Shown in pieces: positions 10,601 to 18,728 of a stretch of DNA of 64,000 nt. This DNA comes from Diaphorobacter caeni. GTDB lineage: Bacteria > Pseudomonadota > Gammaproteobacteria > Burkholderiales > Burkholderiaceae_C. Below the pieces are notes generated by a model. The model was not told the DNA's origin, searched no databases, and worked only from the letters and a program-made list of their open reading frames with translations. The stretch spans positions 496,001 through 560,000 of the forward strand of contig NZ_JADKYZ010000001.1 in NCBI RefSeq assembly GCF_015354245.1, read 5' to 3'. Numbering within the stretch: the first letter of the stretch is position 1; every line of letters begins with the position of its first letter. The translations under genes were made by a program, and so were the position numbers.

Positions 10601-11156
10601 TGGGGTCCATCAGATGGGCGGGCGCCGCCGCGACGCGTTCGCCGTTCAGAGGCACCGTGGGGTCCGGCGGTTTGCCGCCTTCGTCCTCCCACTCAGGAGC
10701 GAGCCAGTTGTGCAGCGTCACCTGCAGGCAGCCGCCCTCGTGCGCGCGCAGCACCAGCGGTCGCGGGCGCTTGTCCTCGCGCAGTCTGGCGTTGCCGGGG
10801 CCTGCGGGGCCCTTGCTCGAATCGAGCGCCACCACGTCGCGCTTGAGCGCATACATCATCCCCGCAGGCACGAAGGCGCCAAAACGGTTGAGCACATAGG
10901 CCTGCTCGAGCGCGACGATCTCCGCACGCGTGGTGTTGCCCGGATGGCATTGCGTGGCGGCCTGCGGTGGCTGGGGAGGGGCCTGCGGAGTCGGCTCAGG
11001 GGCGGTGGGCGGCGCGGTGCAACTGGCCAACGCCACGGCAAGGAACAGGACGGGGACCAGAACCCGCATCGGGTCATGGGGCGGAACCTGCAGCACATGA
11101 CGGGGGGCGCGCGCGTCCTTGTCACCGACTCCCGTGGTTCGACTGAATCGCATCAT
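4602..11156 (-). CDS. Giant multicopper oxidase lipoprotein (MofA/MnxG/McoA-like)
   Basis: About 2,184 residues, several times the length of a normal three-domain multicopper oxidase. A hydrophobic segment with lipobox LASC is followed by a Pro-rich linker, so it is probably a lipoprotein. Copper-ligand motifs visible: FHLHAHQW (about residue 527), HCHLYPHFAQGMW (about 579, the type-1/type-3 signature with axial Met), GQHIHLVKF (about 952), THDHFGPSSHQQHG (about 1088), EAHAHYNF (about 1792) and KHAAHGMAGALVI (about 1920). HCH occurs once, so one catalytic centre is likely. Size, exported location and an operon with SCO and cytochrome c match manganese-oxidase-type proteins (family knowledge); the substrate is inference. 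The ATG at 11156 has a good Shine-Dalgarno (AGGGGA). The ATG at 11069 would give a tidier signal peptide and is the alternative start. Confidence 0.85.
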   Translation of the reverse strand: MMRFSRTTGVGDKDARAPRHVLQVPPHDPMRVLVPVLFLAVALASCTAPPTAPEPTPQAPPQPPQAATQCHPGNTTRAEIVALEQAYVLNRFGAFVPAGMMYALKRDVVALDSSKGPAGPGNARLREDKRPRPLVLRAHEGGCLQVTLHNWLAPEWEDEGGKPPDPTVPLNGERVAAAPAHLMDPIGSPSSRRLKPLSKVSVDAPRTRSASFFVAGLDVQQPRHCPVNAVCGGDGTYVGLRNQQGIFFNPGTSSDVRNRYQSGSVIQPGQVSVTLWSAPREGSFFAHSTAAPIGGEGDGGQIGLGLFAAVNVEPPQSRWYRSQVDEDIMRSVTKTPAGGDAHPFEKVDYEQISLVQNGEIVHSDLNAIIVRSAAQHKRCETRMKDTLVDGQRCEPSFREFTVILHDEVHAVQAFPELEDEDNPLHYIKDGMGINYGVSSMGSTAYAAQPQRGVGPAAKCPECRAEEFFLSSWANGDPALVLKWDGNGERPTGARYPDDPSNVHHSYLGDPVVFRNLHAGPKETHVFHLHAHQWVMDASDPNSTYLDSQTIAPGATFSYGIEFGGSGNRNLTVGDSIFHCHLYPHFAQGMWELWRVHDVFESGLHRGNFDPAKPVSASNDPQSRSLPDAEVAEGIASPAIVPLPGIALAPMPSAAFRGYPFYVAGQPGHRPPQPVLDMDVNDTSYTDYTQPPDPAKVVDGGLPRHVVKSGEVSMLARERPGTPGYRKLLDAAKAKGGDAAQLIGAKVAREFPTAFEALAGEWKSLEIEVLPHEGTTAEKAAMRFHEGKLAQPASLADGGLNPVVMNTQPRPGWWTYGNGYRTAFAASTADMNPPDGEPLFRVNGRGRAPGAPFANPCPINAPKRDYRAAFIQTEITVNRHGWFDPQGRIVILEDDIKDVINANNRTKMPEPLFFRANSGDCINFKSSNFVPSALNADDFQIYTPTDTIGQHIHLVKFDVTSSDGSGNGFNYEDGAYSPDEVRERIMAINHTAGRRVLSPKAHPLFQPHGSIYENRGRDRQLADKGLCPPQGASESDHAYLERLNKHHPYCGAQRTTQRWWADPILVRNGPLAGKDNTLRTVFTHDHFGPSSHQQHGLYAALVIEPANSVWRAELPADPVQRKSLLTACAAVASANADDPLSLDAGIKASFAERRRVSALGAQATAADQLSAARAETCLAHALIGGADLSVDPIALGGSGDEQIAMLKPRPTLKLIRDQTGNTAPASAPTPTPGRLTRTDGGPTSTRATIVSPTCVNEPASSPYLVGNEVSCASGEAHQTRREFGLAFADFSTVYNLALEPINTELPRDVSMRRFGERQVAVNPARPLVIASEDPGTQLVNYRNEPLALRIADVHWSPSLGGFDYSESSKRADGSTCRVGDSDCLRDMANGFSSAVHARRDHELATRSYVKWIAQNSNRAAPQSEVDLVSPTLRAMQSTPKQKALLRTVVRQAEQWRQDFNCALYPSAQWRLNGAAPDFQFESRDVEDFRDFCAARERASRRTLQVNESWRAFGDVATPILASHEGDPVQIRLVQGSQEAQHIFTMNGVKWLSKPDSEHSGYTNAQPIGISEHFEFDVRIPNFSLPQADYLYFGSSVDQLWDGMWGTLRAYCDPSQGRDCGLVNERDQIARLIARVPRATATPTTELAEAQTAACTSGRALDEAVEVKSFDVSVAKVCELMGDCGSPTAGLEYSRRFDIRDPQAVVYVLNRESRTCRRDAGKLTDMGCFDGTDPAEAQTASHADNWAQLQQQFRQQRRPIEPLVLRAAAGQCITVKLRNHLAPAQPRTTQLTEAHAHYNFLPMITDGFNLNQFTMSSTVGLSAPRVAQNPLHGDGSNVSLNAALVAAETGVATSLTQAPGSLVPACKSDEEREADRCSRTLVWSARDLHRVVDAGATRVESRAVEFGGLPLRSFGDVVKHAAHGMAGALVIGPEGSRVCDDDQRDFPGGASRTVCTADGHRYGDHVLLMQDAVSAVQRGFPVPDLKGAEEPDDYGVKAINFRTEPLWARTAGSPSADFGDRNENFDLTRMLSSARQGAQCEAGMPPNGDGPLACDPETPVINATAGQPVRLHFVHAGGHTRQQGLTVAGHGFPFYPWSQQSRVFDATRCDTSSGPMQPGCLSWQGVYNGFGPMMGVTLGMVAGGKAALPKDYLIRSQASFVFDGGAWSILRVRGPSDESSNASTKP

Positions 11157-11670
11157 GTTCTCCCCTCGTGCGAAGCGTTCGGGCATGGCGCTGCCGGCGT
11201 GCAGACAGGGCCGCAGGGCGGTTCATTGTGTAGACGGGCTACATCACGGTGGTCGTGTATCGGGGCGGTCTTGCGCGGCCTGGCGATACAGGAGCTGCCC
11301 CGCATGGCCTGCGCACCGGTCGCAGCGCATGGTGATGCTGCGACGCTGATCTCCACGTCCGTGCCCGTTCTTTGTGTCCCCTCGAACGTGAGCACATCGG
11401 TGCGTGGATTTCTAATTCATTGGCACGCTACCTACGGAGTCAGACGGCGTGAGCGGGTCTTGTCCGCTGCGGCCTGGCGCGCGCATCCGCCGAAACGGCT
11501 GGTGGATGCGGCGAAAAGTACCTGAGCGCTCACTTCGTCTGTGTCAACTGCACCGTAGCATGTTTGTGCAAATTTGATGTAACGTGGGAATCCATAGGAA
11601 TTGTTAACGAATTCCAAACCAAAAAGGAGTCGTTGCTGACCGATTTCAGGTTCACGACTCTTGCGATTGC
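11157..11670. other. Intergenic region upstream of the oxidase operon
   Basis: No convincing gene. The half nearest the oxidase is GC-rich; the half nearest panB (about 11540-11670) is clearly more AT-rich and holds the panB terminator plus a near-palindrome GGAATTGTTAACGAATTCC at 11597-11615 that could be an operator. A good -35/-10 pair for the oxidase operon could not be fixed by eye. Short frames on the minus strand here lack ribosome-binding sites and coding character. Confidence 0.4.
11621..11660 (-). terminator. Probable intrinsic terminator of panB
   Basis: Read on the minus strand, GAGTCGT and its complement ACGACTC (11654-11660 and 11627-11633) form a 7-bp stem starting 10 nt after the panB stop, followed by C and a run of five T. 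The loop is long (20 nt), so strength is uncertain. Confidence 0.5.
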
Positions 11671-12564
11671 TTACCACGCATGGACTTGATCGTCCGGAAA
11701 TTCTCCCGATTTGACGGCCCGCACATAGGCCTCGATCGCCCCGCGCACCGAGCCCGCATCCTGCATGAAGTTGCGCACGAACTTCGGGTTCTTGCCCAGA
11801 TTCACGCCCAGCATGTCGTGCATGACCAGCACCTGCCCGGCGGTGCCGCTGCCCGCTCCGATGCCGATGGTGTGGCAGGTGGCGAGCGCCTGGGTGAGGC
11901 TGCGCGAGAGCTCGGCGGGCACCATCTCGAGCACCAGCATCGACGCGCCCGCTTCCTGCAGTTCGGCGGCCTGACGGCGCAGCGTGGCGGCGGCCACGTC
12001 ATCGCGGCCCTGCACGCGGTAGCCGCCGAGCGCATGCACGGTCTGCGGCGTGAGGCCCAGATGCGCGCAGACCGGCACGCCGCGCTCGACGAGGAACTGC
12101 ACGATGGGCGCGGTCCAGCCGCCGCCCTCGAGCTTGATCATGTGGGCACCGGCCTGCATCAGTCGGCTCGCGCTGCGCATCGCCTGCTCCTTGCCCTCCG
12201 CATAGCTGCCGTAGGGCAGGTCGCTGACCAGCCAGGCCGTGGCCTGCGCGCGGTGCAGACCACGCGCGACGCATTCGGTGTGATAGGCCATGTCGTCAAG
12301 CGACACGCCCACCGTGCTGTGCAGGCCCTGGCAGACCATGCCGAGCGAGTCGCCCACCAGAATGCACTCGACGCCCGCCGCATCGGCCACGGCCGCGTAG
12401 GTCGCGTCGTAGGCGGTGATCATGGTGATCTTCTCGCCCGCTTCGCGCATCTGCGCGAGGCGCGGCAGGCTGATGGGCTTGCGCTGCGGCATCGGTGATG
12501 CGGGCGGGATGGTGCCGTAGGGGGTGCCCGTGGTGGATGTGGTGGATGTGCTTGTGGTGTTCAT
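11671..12564 (-). CDS. panB: 3-methyl-2-oxobutanoate hydroxymethyltransferase
   Basis: 297 residues, first committed step of pantothenate (CoA) synthesis: transfers a hydroxymethyl group from 5,10-methylene-THF to 2-oxoisovalerate to give ketopantoate, in the cytosol. Family landmarks are present: [22 protein letters not shown] (metal-binding Asp), [15 protein letters not shown] and [14 protein letters not shown]. The first ~30 residues are a low-complexity Thr/Ser tract followed by a Pro-rich stretch, absent from the conserved core. The start at 12564 has GGAGG 7 nt upstream. It is divergent from pabB-pabC, so vitamin genes for CoA and folate flank one promoter region. panC is not in the window. 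Confidence 0.95.
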   Translation of the reverse strand: MNTTSTSTTSTTGTPYGTIPPASPMPQRKPISLPRLAQMREAGEKITMITAYDATYAAVADAAGVECILVGDSLGMVCQGLHSTVGVSLDDMAYHTECVARGLHRAQATAWLVSDLPYGSYAEGKEQAMRSASRLMQAGAHMIKLEGGGWTAPIVQFLVERGVPVCAHLGLTPQTVHALGGYRVQGRDDVAAATLRRQAAELQEAGASMLVLEMVPAELSRSLTQALATCHTIGIGAGSGTAGQVLVMHDMLGVNLGKNPKFVRNFMQDAGSVRGAIEAYVRAVKSGEFPDDQVHAW

Positions 12565-12688
12565 GGCGTTGCCTCCGCGTTTTTGAAAATTGGGGCAGTC
12601 TATAAGAGAGCCCGGAACCGCGCCACGGTGCAAGGACATGCGCGGAGCTTCGAGAGGATCCCCCACCGCATGGAATAATTTGCGCCCC

Positions 12689-14509
12689 ATGCCCGCCTTG
12701 CCCAGAATGCCTTTCGCCCTGATCGATTTCCCCCAGCCGCATCACCCGGAATCGGCGCGCATGCGCTGGCGCTTTGGCGCGCCGCTGCGGGTCTGGCAGG
12801 CACATGCGCTGTCCGAAGTGCGCGATGTGCTCGACGCCGTCGAGCAGGCCGCGCGTGCCGGGCGCTGGTGCGTGGGGGGGCTGGCCTACGAAGCCGCGGG
12901 AACGTTCGACACCGCTTTTTCCACGCACATTCCGAAGAGTGCGAAGAGTGCGAAGAGTGGATCGCCGCTTGCATGGTTTGCCGAATTCGACGGACCGCTG
13001 ACCGATGATGCCGATGCGCATCCCGAAGCCACTCACGCGCTTGCCCACATCCACTGGCAAGCTGGCGCGCATTCCGAGCCTGCGCGTGGCGCATTCGAGG
13101 TCGATATCGCGCGCATCCACGCGGCCATTGCGGCGGGCGAGTGCTACCAGATCAACTACACAGCGCCGCTGCATGGCGAGCTGTTCGGCTCATCGCAAGC
13201 ATTGTTTGATGCGCTGCGCGCGTCGCAGCCCGATGGCTATGTGGCAAGCATGCCATGGGGTGAGGAGCAGGTGCTCTGCCTGTCTCCGGAATTGTTTTTT
13301 GACTGGGATGGCGAGGCGCTGCTCACGCGCCCGATGAAGGGCACGGCGGCGCGCGGCGCGACGCCCGGGCAGGACGCGGCGCTTGCCGAGCATCTGGGCA
13401 CGTCGCCCAAGGAGCGTGCGGAGAACGTGATGATCGTCGACCTGCTGCGCAACGATGTCTCGCGCATTGCGCAGCCGCACAGCGTGAAGGTGCCCCGTCT
13501 CTTTCATGTCGAGGCGCTGCCTACCGTGTGGCAGATGACCTCGGACGTGACCGCGCGCACGCGCCCCGGCACGCGGCTGGTCGATGTGTTCGCGGCGCTG
13601 TTTCCCTGTGGCTCGATCACCGGCGCGCCCAAGGTGCAGGCGATGCGCCTGATCGCCGAGCTCGAATCCGCGCCGCGCGGAGTCTATTGCGGCGCGCTCG
13701 GCATCGTGCGGCCGGGCGATGCGCCGGGCCAGCTGCATGCGACCTTCAATGTGCCGATCCGCACGCTCACCGTGCGTGATGAGCAGGTGCAATGCGGCAT
13801 CGGCAGCGGCATCACCGCGAGCGCCAACGCGGCGGACGAATGGCTCGAATGGAAGCACAAGCGCGCTTTCATCGACCGCGCGCTGCCACCGCTGGAGGTG
13901 CTCGAAACGCTGGCGCTGAGCGGTGGAGATTTCAGGCATCTCGACCGGCATCTCGCGCGCATGCGGGCATCGGCCAAGCACTTCCGCATCGACTGGCCCG
14001 AAGCACAGATCACCGCGTCGCTCGACGCCCTGCGCGCGACACACGCGGAAGGCGACTGGCGCGTGCGTCTGCTGCTCGGCAAGCAGGGGGCGTTCACCGC
14101 GCAGGCCTTCGCGCTGGCCGCGACGCCACAGCCCGTGAAGCTCGCTCTGGCCGACCGGCCCTTCATCGCCGCGCACAGCGATTTCGTGCGCCACAAGACG
14201 ACGCGGCGCGGGCACTACGCGGCGTGGGAGCCTGCGGCGGGCAGCGGCGTGTTCGACGTGATTCTGTGGAACGAGGCGGGCGAGATCACCGAATGCACGC
14301 GCGGCAATGTCGCGATGCGGCTCGGCGATGGACGCTGGATCACGCCGCCGCTTGCCTGCGGTCTGCTGCCCGGCGTGGGGCGCGCGCTGGCGATCGAGTC
14401 GGGGCGGGTGCGCGAAGAAGTGCTGCATCTGCGCGACATCGACAAGGTCGTTCAGTGGGCCTTCATCAACAGCCTGCGCGGTTGGCTGGACGCGGATCTC
14501 GTGCGCTGA
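12689..14509 (+). CDS. pabB: Aminodeoxychorismate synthase component I fused to aminodeoxychorismate lyase
   Basis: About 606 residues joining two steps of 4-aminobenzoate (folate) synthesis. Residues 1-~400 are the chorismate-binding PabB domain ([58 protein letters not shown]). Residues ~410-606 are a class IV PLP aminotransferase-fold, PabC-like domain ([33 protein letters not shown]). The product would make ADC and release pyruvate to give PABA, with a separate PabA glutaminase not seen here. A 9-bp triplication encodes KSAKSAKSG near residue 85, between conserved PabB blocks. Start 12689 is chosen; ATG 12707 is an equally good alternative because neither has a strong ribosome-binding site. 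Confidence 0.92.
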   Translation: MPALPRMPFALIDFPQPHHPESARMRWRFGAPLRVWQAHALSEVRDVLDAVEQAARAGRWCVGGLAYEAAGTFDTAFSTHIPKSAKSAKSGSPLAWFAEFDGPLTDDADAHPEATHALAHIHWQAGAHSEPARGAFEVDIARIHAAIAAGECYQINYTAPLHGELFGSSQALFDALRASQPDGYVASMPWGEEQVLCLSPELFFDWDGEALLTRPMKGTAARGATPGQDAALAEHLGTSPKERAENVMIVDLLRNDVSRIAQPHSVKVPRLFHVEALPTVWQMTSDVTARTRPGTRLVDVFAALFPCGSITGAPKVQAMRLIAELESAPRGVYCGALGIVRPGDAPGQLHATFNVPIRTLTVRDEQVQCGIGSGITASANAADEWLEWKHKRAFIDRALPPLEVLETLALSGGDFRHLDRHLARMRASAKHFRIDWPEAQITASLDALRATHAEGDWRVRLLLGKQGAFTAQAFALAATPQPVKLALADRPFIAAHSDFVRHKTTRRGHYAAWEPAAGSGVFDVILWNEAGEITECTRGNVAMRLGDGRWITPPLACGLLPGVGRALAIESGRVREEVLHLRDIDKVVQWAFINSLRGWLDADLVR

Positions 14510-14713
14510 CGGTGACTGTGAAGGCGCGCGCGGTATAACGCAAAAACCGCGCGGAATTGTCGGCTGCGATTAATCCAGCATGACAAAGTAGGGTACGCGG
14601 GCTTGTCCCTGAATTGTCACACTTAGTCACTCAAATTGACTTGTCCCGACATCGGGCCAGGCCGGTTTGCCAGTGAGCCACCGGCTGTTCGTTTGATCCA
14701 TTCAATCCATTCC

Positions 14714-15787
14714 ATGAACAGCATGAACAAGACCCTCGTCGCCATCGCCGCATTGCTCGCCGCTGCGGGCGCATCGGCACAATCCTCGACCTCCTCGGTC
14801 ACGCTCTTCGGCGTGGCGGATGTCTCCGTCGCCCACCTCAAGAGCGACACCAACAGCGTGAGCGGTGTGTCGAGCGGCGGCGTGTCCAGCAGCCGCCTGG
14901 GCTTTCGCGGCGTCGAAGATCTGGGTGGTGGCCTCAAGGCAGGCTTCTGGCTCGAAGGCGGCATCGCGGTCGACAACGGCGGCAGCGGCTTCAAGTTCGA
15001 CCGCCGCTCCACCGTCAGCCTGATGGGTGGCTTCGGCGAGGTGCGCATCGGCCGCGACAAGACGCCCGCGTACCTCAACATCGAGACCTTTGATCCCTTC
15101 GGCGACGTGGGCGTGGGCGGCGTGAACGGCGCCAACCTGATCGGCGGAACGAGCGTCGCGGTCGGCACGCCCGAGGGCAGCGGCCACAAGCGTGTGAGCA
15201 ACAGCATCAACTACATCCTGCCCAAGCTCGGCGGCTTCTACGGCCAGCTGCAGTACGGCTTCGGCGAAAAGGCCGACGGCATCGCCAACGACCGTCTGGG
15301 CAGCTCCGCCGCCGTGCGCCTGGGCTACCAATCCGGCCCGCTGAACGTGGCGGCTGCCTACGGCACGACACGCGGTGGCACCGATGCCAAGGGCGTCGAC
15401 TACAAGGCATGGAACGTGGGCGCCGCCTACGACTTCGGCATGGTCAAGCCCATGGCCCAGTTCGCCACCGAGCGCGGCAACTCCAGCCAGCGCGTGGACA
15501 TGTACCTGATCGGCGCGACCATGCCGCTCGGCGCGGGCGAACTGCGCGCGGCCTACTCGCAGATCAGCACCAAGCGCATGAACGACGCCGACACCCAGCG
15601 CTTCTCTCTTGGCTACGGCTACAACCTGTCCAAGCGCACGCAGGTCTACGCGACGATCGCGCACATCAAGAACGATGACAACGCCAAGCGCGGCTTCGCG
15701 GTCTCGTCGTCGTCGCTGATCAGCCCGACCATGACGGCCGGCGACAGCGCAACGGGATTCGAGTTCGGCGTCCGCCACTCGTTCTGA
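14714..15787 (+). CDS. Gram-negative (Burkholderiales-type) outer-membrane porin
   Basis: About 357 residues. Signal peptide with cleavage after GASA, then SSVTLFGVADVSVAHLKS and SSRLGFRGVEDLGGGLKAGFWLEGG, the hallmark N-terminus of the trimeric 16-strand porins of Burkholderiales. Alternating beta-strands run to the end, which finishes in Phe (GVRHSF) as BAM substrates do. It mediates passive diffusion of small solutes across the outer membrane; selectivity cannot be read. Starts at 14714 or 14723 are equivalent for the mature protein. It is a single-gene unit: a spacer of about 200 bp precedes it and a strong terminator follows. Confidence 0.93.
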   Translation: MNSMNKTLVAIAALLAAAGASAQSSTSSVTLFGVADVSVAHLKSDTNSVSGVSSGGVSSSRLGFRGVEDLGGGLKAGFWLEGGIAVDNGGSGFKFDRRSTVSLMGGFGEVRIGRDKTPAYLNIETFDPFGDVGVGGVNGANLIGGTSVAVGTPEGSGHKRVSNSINYILPKLGGFYGQLQYGFGEKADGIANDRLGSSAAVRLGYQSGPLNVAAAYGTTRGGTDAKGVDYKAWNVGAAYDFGMVKPMAQFATERGNSSQRVDMYLIGATMPLGAGELRAAYSQISTKRMNDADTQRFSLGYGYNLSKRTQVYATIAHIKNDDNAKRGFAVSSSSLISPTMTAGDSATGFEFGVRHSF

Positions 15788-15801
15788 CCGTTCCTGCGTT
15801 G

Positions 15802-15846
15802 GGACCTGTTCCTGCCTGGTGGGGAAGCGAGCAGGTCCTTTCTATC
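15802..15846 (+). terminator. Intrinsic terminator of the porin gene
   Basis: GGACCTG at 15802-15808 pairs with CAGGTCC at 15832-15838; the stem is extended by two further pairs after one mismatch and followed by TTTCTATC. It begins 15 nt after the porin stop. Confidence 0.8.
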
Positions 15847-15949
15847 AACGCAACTTGGCCTGCATTCTTCGGAATGCGGGCTGTCTGTCTTTGCGCTGCT
15901 GATCGGTACGTCGAAGATGTTGGCCAATACGAACCGCCCGAACTTCGGG

Positions 15950-16651
15950 TCAATGGGCCGGGAAGGTGACCAGCGTCTCGTAGCTGATCTGCGTGGTCTT
16001 CGCGTTGCCCGTCACCGGTATGCGCAATATGGCCTGGAGCTGGTTGGTTCCGGCCTTCGGTGTCACCGCGACCAGACCGTTCGCGTCCGACATCACGGGT
16101 TCACCTTTCTCGCCGAGCGAGACGCGCACGCCCTGTTTGGGCTGGCCGTCGAACAGCACCTGGAACTGCACCGGCTGGCCTGCGTGCGCGGGCTGGTGGG
16201 TGCGGGCGACGAGTTCGAACTTCTGGCCCAGTTCCTTTTTCGACAACACGCCCCATTGGATGAAGGTCTTGTGGAACTTGAGCGCGTGCACGCCGCTGGT
16301 GGCGCCGGGGTTTTCGTCCATCGGCTTGTTGACCATCGGACCGTCGCCGACCCGGCTGTAGAAGCCGTTGTCGAACTCCGCGGAGAGCATCGCGGCTTCT
16401 TTTTTGGGCGTCACGCGGGCACCGTCCTGCAGGGGCTCGATCTTCACATCGATCTTGCGTCCGCGTCGGTCGTAGGCCTGCACGCTGGTGAGCTTTTCGA
16501 TGGGAAAGCTCTCGAGCTTGCCCTCATGGCCGCCGAACTGCACGGTGTAGGCGCCGTTGGCATCGGGCTCGAGCCAGACGTTGTGGGCCTGCGCCAGCGG
16601 GGTGGTGAGCAGGGCGGCGAGGCAGGCGGTGCGCAGGTGTGCGAGTGTCAT
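15950..16651 (-). CDS. DUF4198-family periplasmic protein
   Basis: 233 residues, signal peptide with cleavage after LAQA, mature N-terminus HNVWLEP, typical of DUF4198 proteins (NikK/CbiM-associated metal-uptake accessories among them). The mature His could coordinate a metal. The C-terminal half is an Ig-like beta-sandwich (VQFQVLFDGQPKQGVRVSL, TPKAGTNQL). It follows the TonB receptor by 26 bp on the same strand. The pair therefore probably works on one exported or imported ligand, plausibly a transition metal or corrinoid (inference). No ATP-driven permease is adjacent. Confidence 0.85.
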   Translation of the reverse strand: MTLAHLRTACLAALLTTPLAQAHNVWLEPDANGAYTVQFGGHEGKLESFPIEKLTSVQAYDRRGRKIDVKIEPLQDGARVTPKKEAAMLSAEFDNGFYSRVGDGPMVNKPMDENPGATSGVHALKFHKTFIQWGVLSKKELGQKFELVARTHQPAHAGQPVQFQVLFDGQPKQGVRVSLGEKGEPVMSDANGLVAVTPKAGTNQLQAILRIPVTGNAKTTQISYETLVTFPAH

Positions 16652-16677
16652 GGCTGAAAGATCAATTCGGAAAAAAT

Positions 16678-18711
16678 CTAGAAGCGCGCATGGACGCCGA
16701 CCTTGAAGGTGCGCGGCGCGCCGGGCGTGTAGAGCTGCATGCCACCGATCATCGAGGACGAGGTGGCGTGGACCTTGTCGGTGAGATTGCTCACCAGGGC
16801 GTAGAGGCGCAGGCCATTCATGGGCAGATCGTGGCTCAGGCCCAGGTCCCATGTCGCGAAGCCGTTGTGGAAGGCGGCGTTCGCGTCGTTGACCGCGTAG
16901 CGGCCCACGCGTCGCCAGGTCAGTGTGGTCTCCCATGCCGGGGCGGGGCGCCATGTCGCGCCGAACGTGGTGGTGGTGCGCGGCACGCCTGCAACGCGGT
17001 TGCCGATGAGCGCGGCGTTGCCGTTCTCGAGCACGCGCGAGTGGGCGCTGCCCCAGGCCAGCTGCAGATCGATATTGCGGTGCGCGGCCCACAGCGCGCT
17101 CATCTCCACGCCGGTGCGGCGGGTGCGGCCGTAGTTCTCGTAGACGCCGGGCGCGACGTTGCGGATCTCATCGGACGAGATCATGCGGTACGCGGCAAGG
17201 TCCACTACCAGATCGGCGAAGGGCTTGAGCTGCACGCCGACCTCGGTCTGGCGAAAGACGTTGGGACTCAGGCTGGCCGCGCCGAGCGCGTATTTGGCGA
17301 ACGTGCTGGGCAGCGCAAAGCCTTCGGACCAGCTGGTTCGGAACAGCACGCCCGGCGCGACCTGCGAGCGCACGCCGAACTTGGGGCTGCCGTGCGACAC
17401 GCGGTTGAGCGCGCCGCACGGGTCGCTGCCGGTCTCCGCGCCATTGCGTTCGCAGTCGCCGGTGAAGCGGTCCCAGCGCATGCCCGCCGACACCTGCAGC
17501 AGCGGGTGAATGGGCGCGTCGATCTCGCCGAAGGCCGAGACGCTGTTGAGCCTGGATGTGCGGTCGCTGATCGCGGGGTTCACGCGCGCGCGGCGGTCGA
17601 GGCCATCAAAGTATTCGTAGTCGGTCGATTCGCGGAACGCCTCGATGCCCGCCACCCATTTGAGTGGCGTGAGGGAGGTCTGGTGGCTGCCGTTCAGGCT
17701 GGTGCCCGCGCCGTAGACCGCACGGTCATAGTTCTCTTCGCGCTGGCGCCATGCGGTGGTGCTGACCGGACGGCTGAACCAGCGCGTGAAGCTCTGGCGC
17801 GTGGTGTAGGCGAACGACAGCCAGGTGAGCTCCGGCGCGAGCGAGTAGCGCGCATCGGCGCGCAGCGTGGCGAAGTCCTTCTTCGCGCCGTCGTTCATCG
17901 CGCGTGGGTCCTTGCCGTAGGGATCGGTGGCGAACTGCGCGCCCGTCAGATAACCCGGCGAGTCGCCCTCGCTGTGATGCAGTCGGCCCGACACGGCAAT
18001 TTCCAGATCGCCCGAGACCTGCTTGCTCCAACGTGCGGCCAACGTGGTTCGGTCGTGGTCGGACTGCGTGCGCCAGCCCTTGGTGCGGTAGTGCTGCGCT
18101 GCCAGATTCAGATGCTCTCCCTCGTCGATCTTGAGGCCGAACGCGGCCTGCGCATCGAGCGTGGCATGCGACGAGAGGCTCAGATCGGCCTCCTTGTACT
18201 GCTCGCTTTTGCGAGTCTCGATGGCCATGAGCCCCGCGCGATTGAAGTTGCCGTACAGCGCCGACACGGGTCCCTTGTAGACCGTGAGCCGCTGGATTTC
18301 GAGCGGCACGATCACGTTCAGATCGACATATCCATCGGCATGCGACATGGCCTCGTTGAGCGGAATACCGTCAAGCACCACGCCGATGTCGCCCCCATGC
18401 CCGCCACCGCCAAAGCCGCGCATCACGATGGCGTCGCCCACGCCCGAGAGGTTGTAGTTCTGCACGTTCATGCCGGGCACCTTGCGCAGCAGATCCTGCG
18501 GATGGCTGATGTGCGCGTCCTGAAAATCCTGCGTCGTCAGCTCGGTGGACGAATAGGCCGCAGCGGCGCCGCGCGTGGTCTGGCCCTTGATTTCGATGGT
18601 GGGCAGCGAGGCGACGGATTCCTGCTCCGATGCGTGGACGGAAGCAGAGAGGAAAAGCAGCGCGCAGGTGGCGGCGAGAGGATGGGGGTGAAAGAAGGCT
18701 CGTGGGTGCAT
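16678..18711 (-). CDS. TonB-dependent outer-membrane receptor
   Basis: 677 residues. Signal peptide (to about residue 27), a TonB-box-like stretch (LPTIEIKG), plug domain about 50-165 (DLLRKVPGMNVQNY, VMRGFGGGG, VVLDGIPLNEAMS, LTVYKGPVSALYG) and a 22-strand barrel ending in Phe (KVGVHARF). It imports a scarce ligand using the proton-motive force through TonB-ExbBD, which are not in the window. A Gly/His-rich loop (GFGGGGHGGDIG) sits in the plug. The downstream DUF4198 gene and the cobalamin-riboswitch-like leader point to a corrinoid or cobalt, but the barrel shows no diagnostic BtuB motif that I can name. Confidence 0.92.
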   Translation of the reverse strand: MHPRAFFHPHPLAATCALLFLSASVHASEQESVASLPTIEIKGQTTRGAAAAYSSTELTTQDFQDAHISHPQDLLRKVPGMNVQNYNLSGVGDAIVMRGFGGGGHGGDIGVVLDGIPLNEAMSHADGYVDLNVIVPLEIQRLTVYKGPVSALYGNFNRAGLMAIETRKSEQYKEADLSLSSHATLDAQAAFGLKIDEGEHLNLAAQHYRTKGWRTQSDHDRTTLAARWSKQVSGDLEIAVSGRLHHSEGDSPGYLTGAQFATDPYGKDPRAMNDGAKKDFATLRADARYSLAPELTWLSFAYTTRQSFTRWFSRPVSTTAWRQREENYDRAVYGAGTSLNGSHQTSLTPLKWVAGIEAFRESTDYEYFDGLDRRARVNPAISDRTSRLNSVSAFGEIDAPIHPLLQVSAGMRWDRFTGDCERNGAETGSDPCGALNRVSHGSPKFGVRSQVAPGVLFRTSWSEGFALPSTFAKYALGAASLSPNVFRQTEVGVQLKPFADLVVDLAAYRMISSDEIRNVAPGVYENYGRTRRTGVEMSALWAAHRNIDLQLAWGSAHSRVLENGNAALIGNRVAGVPRTTTTFGATWRPAPAWETTLTWRRVGRYAVNDANAAFHNGFATWDLGLSHDLPMNGLRLYALVSNLTDKVHATSSSMIGGMQLYTPGAPRTFKVGVHARF

Positions 18712-18728
18712 GGCGCGGGGTGCGGGAA

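Noticed and set aside
7875-11525. Very long open frame (over 1,200 codons) on the plus strand
   Set aside because: It lies opposite the giant oxidase gene, is rich in Arg/His/Val/Ala without domain motifs, and is the usual antisense artefact of GC-rich codon use.
11432-11677. 81-codon minus-strand frame between panB and the oxidase
   Set aside because: GTG start overlapping the panB stop, no ribosome-binding site, runs through the panB terminator, no recognisable protein features.
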